From Pterois miles (lineage: Eukaryota; Chordata; Actinopteri; Perciformes; Scorpaenidae): a stretch of 64,000 nucleotides of DNA. Of the stretch, positions 51,901 to 61,686 are shown piece after piece (the first letter of the stretch is position 1; every line of letters begins with the position of its first letter). A model generated the notes under the pieces. The model saw only the letters and a list, made by a program, of their open reading frames with translations. It was not told the origin of the DNA and ran no database searches. The stretch spans positions 1,832,501-1,896,500 of the forward strand of contig CAMQGK010000567.1 of assembly GCA_947000775.1 (NCBI GenBank), given 5' to 3'. The position numbers and the translations under genes are program-made.

Positions 51901-54418
51901 ATTTGCAGAGTCATACACAGTATATCAAAAAAAATAAATGAGTATCAACAGAGTTTGGTTACATTGAAATCCAGTAAACATTCGGCTCTTCTTGTCAATA
52001 CGCACAAAGCATTAAATGTACAATCCATTCTCAGTATGGGTTTCCTGTTCAACAGTTTTTTAATAGGCAGTCAATAGATTCAAATATTTAATCATTTCTG
52101 CTCAAAATGTACCTTAAAGGGAGATTTGTTGATACTCTTATCAACATGGGAGTGGACAAATGCTGCTTTATGCAAATGTAAGTATTTATGATTGGAAATC
52201 AATTAACAACACAAAAAATGGCAAATATTGTCCAGAAAGCCTCACAGGTACTTTGTTTAGCAGGTGCTGACTTGACTATGACTTGCCCCAAACTGCATGT
52301 GATTATCATAAAGTGGGCATGTCTGTAAAGGGGGGACTCGTTGGTACCCATAGAACCCATTTACATTCATGTATCTGGAGGTTAGAGGGTGAGGGACCCC
52401 TTTGAAAATGAACATGACAGTTTTTCCTTTGCAATAAGCTGGTATGACATGGTTGGCACCGATGGAGTCATCAGGTCTTCTAGTTTCATGTGATGCCACT
52501 CAAGCTTTAAAACCGAGCCCACTTCAAACTAAAGAAATTTGTGTCGTTAAAACAAATTTTTGTTATCGCGTTTCACAACAACATTCACAGCCCTAGTTTT
52601 TAACCATCATTCCCAGGTTATAGATCACAACACAAAATAATGAAATGTAGCAAAAGAAAGACACAGATTGTCAGTGTTGGCACCGAGGCTTCTTCATTAA
52701 CAGTTAATGTATTTTAATGACTTGTCCCTCGTCTAGCTGGATGAAAAAGAGTCCGTGTGCACGCGCTCAGTCCCTCTACTCTCTGGCCAAGGGCCTGGAG
52801 GCAAAGAGGGGGGACTTAGCTGCGTCAATCAGCGCTCAGACCGGCCTGTCAATGGACCACGTTGATTTGGAGGTGGAGTTCAGCATCGCCAGGCTCAGTG
52901 ATTGGGCGGCTTACTGTGACAAAGTCCAAGGAGGAAATCTGGTGAGGCTTTGTTTTAATATTATACAAAGTTTATATAAACTTCTCCAGTATCATGATCA
53001 AATGAGATGATTGTCAGGGAGATTGGGAGCGTCTGCTAATCTCCAAGCTGCGTCGCCATCTTCTTGTGTCTCTCTGCTTCAGCCTCTGCCACAGTCTGGC
53101 TCTGCTCTGTCCATCCCTGAAGCCCTGGGTGTCGTGGGGGTCGTCCTCCCCGACGAGAGTCCACTCCTCTCCATGGTAACACTGCTTGGAGTAGCCATCG
53201 CCAATGGCAACGCCGTTGTCATGGTCCCCAGTCAGAAGTATCCACTACCAGCCTTGGCATTCATTCAGGCAAGTGTTAAAGGAAATGTGTAATATTTCGG
53301 GGATCTATTAGCAGAAATGGAGCATAATATTCAGAACTATGTTTTCATTAGTGTAAATAGTTGCATACTTGAGATGAACAGCCATTGATTTTTCTTCCTC
53401 CTCCTCCTCCTCAGGTGCTGCAGTCTTCAGACCTGCCCGCAGGATTGGTAAATATCATTACAGGAAGTAGAGACCATCTGACAGCGGCTCTAGCTAATCA
53501 CAGTGTCATCAAGGCCATCTGGTACTGGGGCAGTGCTGAGGTGAGGACTAAACACATACACAATATGCTTTGTTTCCACTGCGGATAGTACCCTCTCAGT
53601 GTCGGCAGGATTCTTAGCTGACGGCTATAGCTCTGCCGTGTGAAACCAGGATATCCTCTTCAACTGCAGTCATTACATGAAGTGTTCTGGCAAAAAAATG
53701 AAAAAAAAAAAATCTGGTGTCTGTAGCTGTCGCAGGACTAAACTAAGCCCGTCCAATCACTTCATTGGCCTGAATGTAATAATTGGACGGGTTACCCGCC
53801 TGTCTACCTGGTTGCGTGCACTCTGCTCATGTTGGGTGTCACCGAAGTCTTCCACAAGCTGATAGCTTCACAGCTGTGAGTGCTAACAATAGCCATGTTT
53901 GCCGTTCACGTTCATTTTGATATGTTTATGGTCATTATGATCATTTTGGGGGAGTGGCTTTGGAGGGAGGCCTGAAGGGACGGGCTGTCTGTGTTGCCGA
54001 CTTGGTGACTTTCTCTCCACATTTAGGGATTTCTGGAGCTAGTGCTGCGAGCTACTTTCATTTGAAAAGAGTTGTCAGCACTGGCTGGCTTTTTCAGTTG
54101 GATCTTATTTAACAATCTAGTGTACTCTTGCTTTTAATTTGAAGTTTTTTTAAATTCAGGACGCCTTAATAACAGCCAGGACTCATCACCTAGCCCGACC
54201 ACATACACTTATTATCATCTTCACTCCGGTTGTCTGTTTTCCTGCCGTAGGGCTGTCAGTACCTCCAGTACACCTGCACCAGCCCTCTGAAAACCCTGCG
54301 CCTGTTCTGTCAAAAGGAAGGCGGAGGGAAGGACTGGACTCAGTCTGACCCCTCGTTCCTGGAAGAGATGTGGAGAAACGCCGTCCAGTGGAAGAGTGTC
54401 TGGATTCCTACGGCATAA
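37896..54418 (+). CDS. aldh16a1: Aldehyde dehydrogenase 16 family member A1, 17 coding exons, 795 aa, catalytic residues lost
   Basis: Exons: 37896-37985, 41812-41911, 43458-43584, 43664-43821, 43908-43985, 45220-45407, 45549-45707, 47437-47595, 47828-47984, 48108-48183, 49466-49571, 49707-49840, 50599-50769, 52737-52941, 53083-53268, 53415-53540, 54251-54418. Frames close exactly (2388 nt); human has 802 aa. A first ALDH-like domain (about 30-500) is followed by a truncated second one (about 510-795), the family layout. The catalytic loop usually carrying GQxC reads FKKKREVHWV (295-304). The ELGGK glutamate position reads SPCIGAS (266-272), and the PWN oxyanion Asn is replaced by SDD (166-168). 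It should not be an active dehydrogenase. Mammalian ALDH16A1 is also described as lacking the catalytic Cys and as binding HPRT1. Intron 15 is GC-AG; all others are GT-AG. Intron 10 has a weak donor (AG|GTTTTT). Confidence 0.96.
38347..38369 (+). repeat. C23 homopolymer
   Basis: An uninterrupted C run near the left end of the MITE in aldh16a1 intron 1. The length is likely to vary and to be uncertain. Confidence 0.9.
38433..39356 (+). repeat. Direct duplication, copy 2 (aldh16a1 intron 1)
   Basis: Homologous to 35772-36852 in the same orientation. It has gained an AT microsatellite and lost about 180 bases, including the CCAAT boxes; the junction lies near 39077. Identity over the last 280 bases is high, with only scattered single changes visible. 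Confidence 0.85.
38643..38702 (+). repeat. (AT)30 microsatellite
   Basis: About 30 AT units inside the duplicated segment. Copy 1 has only a short TTATATATG at the matching place (about 35961), so the expansion is younger than the duplication. Confidence 0.9.
40690..41070. repeat. Probable MITE-like segment in aldh16a1 intron 1
   Basis: Begins TTTAAAGGCGTTATATGCGA and ends near a GCCTTTAAAG, so the ends are inverse (TTTAAAGGC / GCCTTTAAA). A minus-strand frame inside has no recognised domain. Confidence 0.5.
41075..41510 (-). repeat. Foldback interspersed repeat, relative of 1-380
   Basis: Starts with AGTGGCACTAGGCATAATGT. Contains GATCAAATATGAATCAATAT, TGTAAAATGAGAAAGTTTG and its inverse CAAACTTTCTCATTTTACAG, and the GGTGCTT/CCTCAAC blocks shared with the copy at the window start. 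Confidence 0.6.
41980..42885. mobile_element. Large foldback element in aldh16a1 intron 2
   Basis: Arms of about 115 bases at 42055-42168 and 42655-42768 are inverse copies; TGAATCCAGAGTTATTTTCC at left pairs with GGAAATAACTCTGGATTCA at right. Weaker inverse similarity continues outward. The 480-base centre is unrelated and has no coding potential I recognise. Confidence 0.75.
43989..44019 (+). repeat. (AC)n repeat abutting the aldh16a1 exon 5 donor
   Basis: The exon ends at 43985 with GTAAC as donor, and AC units start at once, broken by a single CG. The repeat occupies intron positions +4 to +34. Confidence 0.9.
44950..45140 (+). repeat. Fragment of a common fish interspersed repeat (aldh16a1 intron 5)
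   Basis: TGACAATAGTTGCAGATTAT and TTCAGTTAATTAATTGTCTA resemble the end of a repeat family found widely in fish. The rest of 44020-45219 shows only repeat-like low-complexity DNA. Confidence 0.35.
45795..46080 (+). repeat. Interspersed repeat family A, copy (aldh16a1 intron 7)
   Basis: Carries GAAGTGGGGTTGTATGAGGT, GTGTATTACCTACAGTAGGT and AAAGCCACCAGACTCCATTG in family order. Confidence 0.6.
46720..46880 (-). repeat. Interspersed repeat family A, reverse fragment
   Basis: GTTTTTTTCAGTGAAGTCTG and GTGGCTTTGAAGAGAACATA are the reverse of the ACCAGACTCC-AAAGCC block at 46040. Confidence 0.5.
46890..47240 (+). repeat. LINE 3' UTR and tail (aldh16a1 intron 7)
   Basis: Starts with GGCCATCAGGCTCCATAACC, includes an (AT)n run at 46972-47008 and CACCTGCTGCACTTTACTTA, and ends with ATTTCCCTCCGGGGATTAAT, AAAGC and TTATCTTATCTTATCTTA. 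The terminal block is the same LINE tail found in kat7 introns. Confidence 0.65.
47250..47395 (-). repeat. Interspersed repeat family A, reverse copy ending near exon 8
   Basis: CTCCAAACTGGGGTGTGCCG and ACCTCATACAACCCCACTT place the copy within 45 bases of the aldh16a1 exon 8 acceptor at 47437. Confidence 0.55.
48452..49373. mobile_element. MITE with TAGAGGTCG-type ends and internal tandem repeats (aldh16a1 intron 10)
   Basis: The left end TAGAGGTCGCCCGATATAG and the inverse of the right end, TAGAGGTCGACCGATTAATC, match over the outer bases. The interior holds four tandem units and a long T run (48909-48944). Hallmarks fit a hAT-type non-autonomous element; the family is inferred. It fills about 70% of the intron. 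Confidence 0.65.
48490..48960 (+). repeat. Tandem repeat of about 90-112 bp, four units, with (ATTT)n spacers
   Basis: Cores of the type TCAGACTCAGGACAGCCGAT, then GGCC-TTATATGATGCTGATT recur near 48577, 48668, 48758 and 48870, separated by T-rich and ATTT-repeat spacers. Confidence 0.75.
50790..52736. other. aldh16a1 intron 13, repeat-like DNA
   Basis: No exon is visible. 50860-51400 has features of an interspersed repeat (for example the GCAAGTGTGCAACTGCAAAT, GCAAGTGTGAC internal repetition). 52370-52590 is family D. The remainder is AT-rich and unrecognised. Confidence 0.5.
52370..52590 (+). repeat. Interspersed repeat family D, copy 4
   Basis: Carries GGGACCCCTTTGAAAATGAA, GCAATAAGCTGGTATGACAT and AAAGAAATTTGTGTCGTTAA in family order. 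Confidence 0.6.
53565..54100. repeat. Probable DNA-transposon-derived repeat (aldh16a1 intron 16)
   Basis: The opening TGTTTCCACTGCGGATAGTA resembles that of 14056-14640. The body has no convincing frame. Confidence 0.35.
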
Positions 54419-55561
54419 AATGACAGAGAACAAAAGATGAAGGTGACACTAGACAACAAGACACAGGCGATATCAGTGTTTTAACCTCAGCTTGTTGAGT
54501 TAAACTGCGACCTGTAGGATGTAGATTTCAAAGGAAGGATCAAAAACTAACTGTGGCAGTAAAAATCATAAGATATCAGTGAAATTAACAGTGAACAAAT
54601 AAGAGATATCCCAAGTAACTGACTTTCTTTGCCCCGCCCTCCTTAATTACTGTTACTACACCTAGATAGCTAGCTAATTAAGATGTTTTGCGAGTTGCCA
54701 GTTAGGAGTACTGCTTTTTGTTCTCACTGTTTTCCACAATTTCTTATTTTTGTGGAAGCCTGTGAGCGAGTGATTTGCTCCGACATGTTATGGCCAAGTA
54801 TGAAGTTATATAACCTGAAGGAATGTGGCACCAAGCAGCCGGTGCAGGAAAAAAATGGCAAAATGACACCAGCAAAATGAAAGAGAAATATGCTAACACA
54901 AATCTAAGAACCAAGGAAATATAATATGCAGTACAGCCTTATGTTTTTCATGTATTTTCAACAGCTTTAGGGTCTCTTCTTCCTCCTACCCTTCTAACAA
55001 GTTATCTCTGCGTGACATTATTGCCTGCTGTGCCAAATACACTCAAGTATAGGTCAAAGGTTAAAGAGAGATGCTATTTCTACAATCATAAACACAGGAC
55101 CTTATGTCTTTCTACCTCTATCTTCTGCTATTCTGTTACTTTTTTCTATCAGTCATTACCACTCAGCTTTCTTTATGCTGTATCTTGACTCGATAGGTCA
55201 GCGTTTGTTTTGTTCAGGCAGATTTACAGGTACCTATGGAAGCCGAGAGGCAAGTGAGTCTGATCTAGATTATTTTCCCTCCAGTGTTTTTGACTTGAAC
55301 AGGTGAAAAAAAAAATTTTGTACCAGTATAATTTTTCCAAGTTCTTGTGAAACATGTGAGGGGGAAAAACGTTGATGGAAAAAAAAACAGAAAAAATAGT
55401 TTTGGTTGGGTTTTTTTTTTTTTTTTTTTGGTCAGGATTAGCATTTTTCAAGTGTTTGTTGTTGTTATACTCATTTTGACCACAAGGCTGAAGTGCAACG
55501 ATCATGCATTTGGTATAATATTAATGCTTTTAGTCCTGTTTAGAACACAGTGGTGCATTTC

Positions 55562-55912
55562 TGAAGAGGGTCGCAGGTTCGATTCCAGCTTGCGGCTCTT
55601 CTGTGTGGAGTTTGCATGTTCTCCCCGTGTAAGCGTGGGTTTTCTCCGGGTACTCCGGCTTCCTCCCACCAGTCCAAAGACATGCTGTTTAGGTTAATTG
55701 ATGACTCTAAATTGCCCGTAGGTGTGGATGTGAGCGTGAATGGTTGTCTGTCTATATGTTGTCTGTCTCTATGTGCCCTGCGATGGACTGGTGACCTGTC
55801 CAGGGTGAACCCCGCCTTCGCCCAATGCCAGCTGGGATCGGCTCCAGCCCCCCCGACCCCTAACGGGATAAGCGGTTGACGATGGATGGATGGATGGATG
55901 GATGGATGGATG
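55562..55912 (+). repeat. tRNA-headed SINE with L2-type tail and (GGAT)n end
   Basis: Begins within the head at GAGGGTCGCAGGTTCGATTC (B box) and continues through GTTTGCATGTTCTCCCCGTG and GACCTGTCCAGGGTGAACCC to seven GGAT units (55883-55912). GTGGTGCATTTCTG precedes and ATGGTGCATTTCTG follows the element, a likely target-site duplication. Confidence 0.8.
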
Positions 55913-56039
55913 GTGCATTTCTGCCTCTTGTGGTCAAAAGGAGTATTAACACAACACATGGTTAGAAAAATGATCCTAACAACAATAAGAAAACTTTTCA
56001 CTTACAAAAATGCAAAAACTTTTTCTCTCTACGACGATG

Positions 56040-56965
56040 TATTAGGGCCACTTTAATTAATCTGAGATTTCGAGAATAAAGTCATGATATTATGAGAATT
56101 AAGTCAGAAGTTTAAGAGAAAAAAGTTGAATTATTATGAGAATAAATCATAATATAAAGTTTTATGTGCTACCTGTGTAAAAATGAGGAATGTGAGGCAT
56201 CTTGTGAAGTTATGCTTTAGTTTAGGTTTCACAAATAACCAAATACTTCATCTTTTGGTGCATCAGCACCACATTATCATCAGTATCAGGACCCTGAAAA
56301 GATTGTACAAGAAACTGAGTTTATTCTGAAGGGAGAACCACACAGACCTGGAGGACACTGTGGACGAGAAAATGACTTTATTCTTGTAATATTAAAACTT
56401 TTTCTCATACACAGTTATGGCTTTATTCTCGTAATGTTATGACTTTATTGTAATATTTAATAATAATTATAATATAAAATAATAATTTATTGTAATATTA
56501 CCACTTTTTTATCATAACGTTATGACTATTCTCATAAAATTACAACTTTTTTTCCTCATACAGATAGGACTTTATTCTTGTAATATTATGACTTTTTTCC
56601 CTGAAATATTCTGACTCAGTTCTCATTAAATTACAACATTTTTCTTGTGATATTATGACTTTATTGTAATATTACGACTTTTTTATCGTAAAGTTATGAC
56701 TTGATTCTCGTAATATTACAACTTTTTTCTTGTACAGTTGTGACTTTATTCTTGTAATATTTTGACTTTTTAATCTTAATTCTTATAATATTACAACATT
56801 TTTCTTGTAATTCTTATAATATTACAACTTTTTTTTCTTGTACATTTATGACTTAATTCTTATAATATTACAACTTTTTTTTTAAAATTTTCATTAAATT
56901 ACAATAGTTTTCTTGCGATAGTATGACTTTATTCTGAAAACTCAGATTTTTTTCCCCCTTAATGT
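56040..56965. repeat. Minisatellite of TAATATTA(C/T)(A/G)ACTTTATTCT-type units
   Basis: About 900 bases are made of variants of a 20-25-base unit in which TTATGACTTTATTCTTGTAA alternates with TATTACAACTTTTTTCTTG. At the left end the units appear inverted (GAGAATAAAGTCATGATAT). A 160-base unique insert lies at about 56160-56330. Confidence 0.75.
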
Positions 56966-58459
56966 GGCCCTAATACTGTTTCTTCACCTGTTTAACCATA
57001 AACACAGGAGCGAAAACAAATTCATCACCACAAAAAATCACTTCTGGCTTCCATAGGTAGTAGAGCCCTGGGTCAAAAACTATTTATCAGAGAGAGAATT
57101 GTAGCTATCACTGTTACAATAAAATAAATCTGTTGTAGTAAAAGGGTCATGTTTTTTTACTACACTTGCATCCTTTCTTTCTGTCTACGACCTGAAACCT
57201 CATCTGCCTTAGAATTGTCAGTACAGTCTAAATATGCACATGTACTGTACTGTACTCTTTATCACTGTACTCTAATGATGTGACCTTTTAGCCATGGAAG
57301 TACGTTAAACATTCCCAGTAATATCTAGTTTGTTTCCATGTCCAAGTTAACATTGTCAAAAGAAAAATGTTTTTCCAAACTGTGTGTTTTCCACAGTGGC
57401 ACTGTGGGTCTGACTGTCTAGAAGCCATAATTAAAAGAAGATATCAATGACTTGATACGCTTTTTTTTTTTTTTTAGCCAGGCTCATCAAGAAAACCCTT
57501 CAGAGACATCTGGACACACTTTGGTTAAATCATACAGTTTACAGTAAATCTTTTTATTTTTAACTTTCTTCTTCCTTTTTTATTTTCCCAAACTGGTTCC
57601 AGCCAGCAGAGCACTGAGATAAACTTCCTGTCAGACGTTACCTCGGTCACAAGACTCCTCCCTTGAAACTGTGTTATGCTGAGTCACGACTATGACACAG
57701 CACAACCCCCGGTTGAACCTGACACCGCTTTTGTGCGAGACAAAACTGAAGACTGACTCGTGCTACGTGACACAGCACAAAATAAGGACGGGGGCTGTCT
57801 AAATGGCTGAGTCGCCTTTTTTTGCTAGTATGAGAACGTAGGATATAAGGAGATTATAGCCACAGCTGTAAAGACAAGTGCTTATCTGTTCTCAGTCAGT
57901 TTTTTTTACACAGGTTATAGTGTTTTTTATGATACTGAGGGAGACAGTGTGTACAGACAGTAGCTCTGATACCATTAACTCCTTCATGTCTTCCAGTTTT
58001 AGTCCTCTGTTCAGTACACTATCATATATGCATGGACAAATGTTTATGCCAGGGTTTGTCCCAGGAGTGGTTAACAACATCTTTTTTACAGTTTACTGAA
58101 AGCTTTTACAGCAGTTATGTAATTTACACAGCAGAGTCACCTGCTTTTAAAACCAACAGTCACATGAGCGTGTCCAGATGTTTCTAGAATAAAGAGATAG
58201 CTGGTAGCAGTGATGTTAGCCTTTAGTTCTGGATGGTTAACTACCTACTAGCAATAATGAAATATAATCACTTTTCAAATCCAAAACATTTTCATGTTAA
58301 ATTAAAGGCGTTTTCTCTTGCTCACATTTTTACGCAGAAAAAAATCGTCACACTGCGCACTGAAACGTGTGCTATCGTTCAACACGTGTGAATAAACAGT
58401 AGTACGTTTCTTTTTCAGACGCACCATGGTAACCCCGTGCCACTCCTGATCAAAACAAT

Positions 58460-58760
58460 GTGAAATTCTGGATTAATTTAAAATATATATTAACTCTAGC
58501 AAATCATATCTTTACAGTTAACCTGAAGCATTATTGATGTTACAGAGCTGTCCGTCAATGTCTGTTAGAAATGTTGTCACTACCGCATTGCAGTGTGGGA
58601 TATTTATACCGCTGTAGTGTCCAGCGTTGCATACTGCAATATTTCACCAGAAATACTATGCAATTTGCATACTATTGGTTTTGGACATACTTAAAATTGT
58701 CAGATTTAGCATACTGAATGGTATGTTAGTGTGGATTTTCAGGCGCAACCGTTGAGTCAG
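58460..58760 (+). repeat. Interspersed repeat family C, copy 2
   Basis: Same order of blocks as 11420-11790: TTAATTTAAAATATATATTA, GTTACAGAGCTGTCCGTC, ATATTTCACCAGAAATACTA and TTAGTGTGGATTTTC. Confidence 0.65.
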
Positions 58761-59206
58761 CACTTCTGGCAAAACGGTCATTGATATTTGAACCGAACGC
58801 TCAAACAAACCCTCCCCTCCAGACGTACCGTCCGTCTCGCTGCCGCTGCCTCTCTGTTTATACGCCCATGGTCTTTCACCTGTCCCGTCCTGTGCACGAG
58901 CACAAACACCTCCTTGTGTTTCCTGTTTACAAAGCCAGTACTGTGTATGAAGCCAGGTTTTTATTTTTTTTTCGGTGCACACACAGAACAGTCAGCTAGT
59001 GGGCCGTGAGGAACTATTTGACCAGCTAGATTAGAATCTCTTACTGCACCTTGAAGTGTTTCTTTTAGTGCTAAATCACTATCACACACACATGGCGCCC
59101 TTATTTATTGTGTGCAAAATGAGATATTAAACCTCTAGGAAGTAGCTACTCTTCATACCTGAGATGATGATGATGGCGCACAGGATTGCAAACATTCGTA
59201 CAAGGC

Positions 59207-59300
59207 ATGCACCGATTTTTCAGTCTTGATTTCCGAAAGTGATACCTGAGCTTTGGGTATCGGCCGATACCAAGTGCCAAACTGATACCAACGTTTAATT
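59207..59300 (+). repeat. Fragment of an interspersed repeat (GTATCGGCCGATACC)
   Basis: CATGCACCGATTTTTCAGTC and GGGTATCGGCCGATACCAAG contain a perfect GTATCGGCCGATAC palindrome typical of fish DNA-transposon ends. Confidence 0.45.
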
Positions 59301-59364
59301 AATCAGCTCACTGTGTGGAAGTGACCGGGATCATTCTATGTGTAAGACAACATCAGGCTGCTTT

Positions 59365-59590
59365 CCTAACTTCCATCAATCCATCTTTAAGCGCTTATCC
59401 CATTAGGGGTCGCGGGGGGGCTGGAGCTGATCCCAGTTGACATTGGGCGAAAACGGGGTTCACCCTGGACAGGTCGCCAGTTCATCGCAATGCACATAGA
59501 GACAGACAACCATTCCCACTCACATTCACACCTTATGGGCAGTTTAGGGTCATCAGTTAACCTGCATGTCTTTGGACTGTGGGAGGAAGC
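59365..59590 (-). repeat. SINE with L2-type tail, reverse copy, 5' truncated
   Basis: Reverse complement of the 34385 and 55562 copies: GCGCTTATCCCATTAGGGGT, GGGGTTCACCCTGGACAGGT and CTTTGGACTGTGGGAGGAAG occur in reverse order. It stops before the tRNA-like head. Confidence 0.75.
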
Positions 59591-61399
59591 CGGAGAAAAG
59601 CCCCGCAATCACAGGGACATAACTCTGTAACATAATTACATAATTAGTTGTATAGTTACTAAATTGTTACGTACTATTTAAAATAAGCAATTGTACAACA
59701 GCAGTCTTCGAAAAATAACTTTAAATGCGGCAACAAATTGGTCAAAACTTCAACAGGAATTGAAATTCATCTATATAATGTATATAGTACGTAAACATGG
59801 AATTGAATTCAATATATCGGCCCCATTGCCAGCTATTTGAGTCCTAGTTCGTTGTAAAGTTTTAGCTGATGCACACAGTAGATTCCAAAACACGGGACGA
59901 GATGTTGACATCCTTTGTGCAAGCACATGCAAAGTTCATTGGTGAACAGTAAACATGAACTCGGATTGTGTTGGGAATTTTGGGATGCATCATCAGTAGT
60001 GTTCCTTCAGCAGATGTTTCTGCTCATTTGCCTCATCCACTGCCTCTTCCCAGGACCTGGTGAGCTCAATGATAAAACAATTTTATACTAATGGAGAAAA
60101 ATTCAACTCTACATGTTACCTTCACCAGCAGAATTAAGATTTAATCGCTTGAAAATTAGGTCCGATACAGAGAGTGGTGTCGTAAACGGAACCAGTGACC
60201 CTTAAAGTCCACCTGATCTTGGTATTATATTAGTGGAAAAGTACTGGCTCAGAGTGCTGTTGAAGTTTATTAGAAGGGCCAAAATGATGCTGCCTAATAT
60301 GATTTTTGGAAAGATAGCATAATAATCAGGTTTAAATGAGGACAAACCTCAGCCCAAATCTCAAAGGCAGGGGGACACATACTCTGTTCATATACATATA
60401 TAGGCAGATATAAGCAGTTTGGTTTCTATGGGAGGAAACTCACGCAGAGACAGGTTGTCTTTCCCTCCGTTTACCATGGGCTTTATCCAAATTATCTAAA
60501 AAAAGTTACGAAGACCAGTGGGAATTACACAGTCCTGTTGCAATGACACTCCTTTTGTTTGATTAAAAAAAAGTCACATTGCAGCAGGACTGACTTTTAA
60601 AAGCGCAGGTTTAATTTAAAAAAAACATTGTTCACAAACCAAATGCTGCAGTGCCCATGTTGTTTCTGCAATGATAAGACTTGCCAGACTCTGTAGTGTC
60701 TCGCAACAGTGCTGTGGTATTGAGTAATGCAATAAAAGCCACCCTGGTTGAAAACACATTATCAGCAGTTTTTACATGCGGTGGCGTATTAGCTACGAGG
60801 TGAAACAAGTTCAGCTCTATAGGGCCAAAGTTAACTATAATATACATTAATCAAGGTCCACAGGGTCTTATTGTATGGGGATTATATCCAACAATCCAAT
60901 GCTGGGTCAGAACTCTGTAAAAAACACAAAATTTTCTACAATAGTACAAAGAGCATGAAAACAAATGATTTTACAGTAATTATTAAAAATTATTCTGCAG
61001 CCTTATTGATGTTTGTTATCTGCAAGTACTTGTGTTCACCTGTTTTAAGATAAGAAATAACTTGGACACACTTTCTTGTTTGTTATGGGCTGATATATTG
61101 CGGTTAACGCAATAACAAGAGATGGATTTTTTATGTATAGGATTTTTTAATATTTTTATGCTGTTTGTATATTGTGCAAAATGGTAAAATGTTAACAACA
61201 ACCCCCCTTTACACACATAAATTATCCAATAAATATATTAGGTTTTTTAATTCAAATATATTGCAGTTTATTGTGTTTTGATGTGGCAAAAGTGCTTCGT
61301 CATTGCAGGTCAGACTGAATAAAGGGCGCATTAAACGTGCTGAGTGAGGAGGGGGGAAATGCAACGTCATAGCTTTGTCACATGTTATCCGTCTGAGCT

Positions 61400-61464
61400 C
61401 AGCGATTGGCGGAAATGCGCGGTGACGTCCCGTCAGTCACGAGGAGTGCAGTGGGGTATAAATA
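61400..61464 (+). promoter_or_regulatory. Ferritin core promoter (inverse CCAAT, CRE-like site, TATA box)
   Basis: ATTGG (inverse CCAAT) lies at 61405-61409, a CRE-like TGACGTCC at 61423-61430 and TATAAATA at 61457-61464. The TATA box predicts a start near 61488-61495, which would place the iron-responsive element about 15-20 nt from the cap. Confidence 0.75.
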
Positions 61465-61508
61465 GCGACTCAGCTACCATTTCACTTCAGGGGAGGAAAC
61501 CTAAAGGA

Positions 61509-61538
61509 GTTCTTGCTTCAACAGTGTTTGAACGGAAC
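61509..61538 (+). promoter_or_regulatory. Iron-responsive element (IRE) in the ferritin 5' UTR
   Basis: The hairpin has the CAGTGT hexaloop (61522-61527). Its five-pair upper stem is TTCAA with TTGAA. An unpaired C at 61516 belongs to the TGC/C bulge typical of ferritin, and the lower stem is GTTCT with GGAAC. This is the canonical binding site for IRP1/IRP2, which blocks translation when iron is low. Confidence 0.97.
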
Positions 61539-61686
61539 TTCTTCCTTCGTCCCGGTTGTTTTTCCTACTAATTCACATTCCGGACACGAAGAACCTTTAC
61601 TACTTGAACACTACTGAAGAAGTCGACGCAAAGCTTTATTTTTGTACCGTTTTGTTAAGAAAATAACACAAGAAACGCCAGCCAAA

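Larger units (their letters stand above)
54419..61400. other. Intergenic region between aldh16a1 and ferritin
   Basis: I recognise no exon on either strand. 54419-55550 is presumably aldh16a1 3' UTR and flank; no AATAAA close to the stop stood out. Repeats at 55562, 56040, 58460, 59207 and 59365 are listed separately. 57000-58450 and 59640-61300 show nothing recognised. An AATAAA at 57119 lies too far away to be assigned with confidence. Confidence 0.6.

Noticed and set aside
58656..58982. A 108-codon minus-strand frame upstream of ferritin
   Set aside because: Half of it lies in repeat family C and it shows no domain, no splice context and no counterpart. Chance frame.
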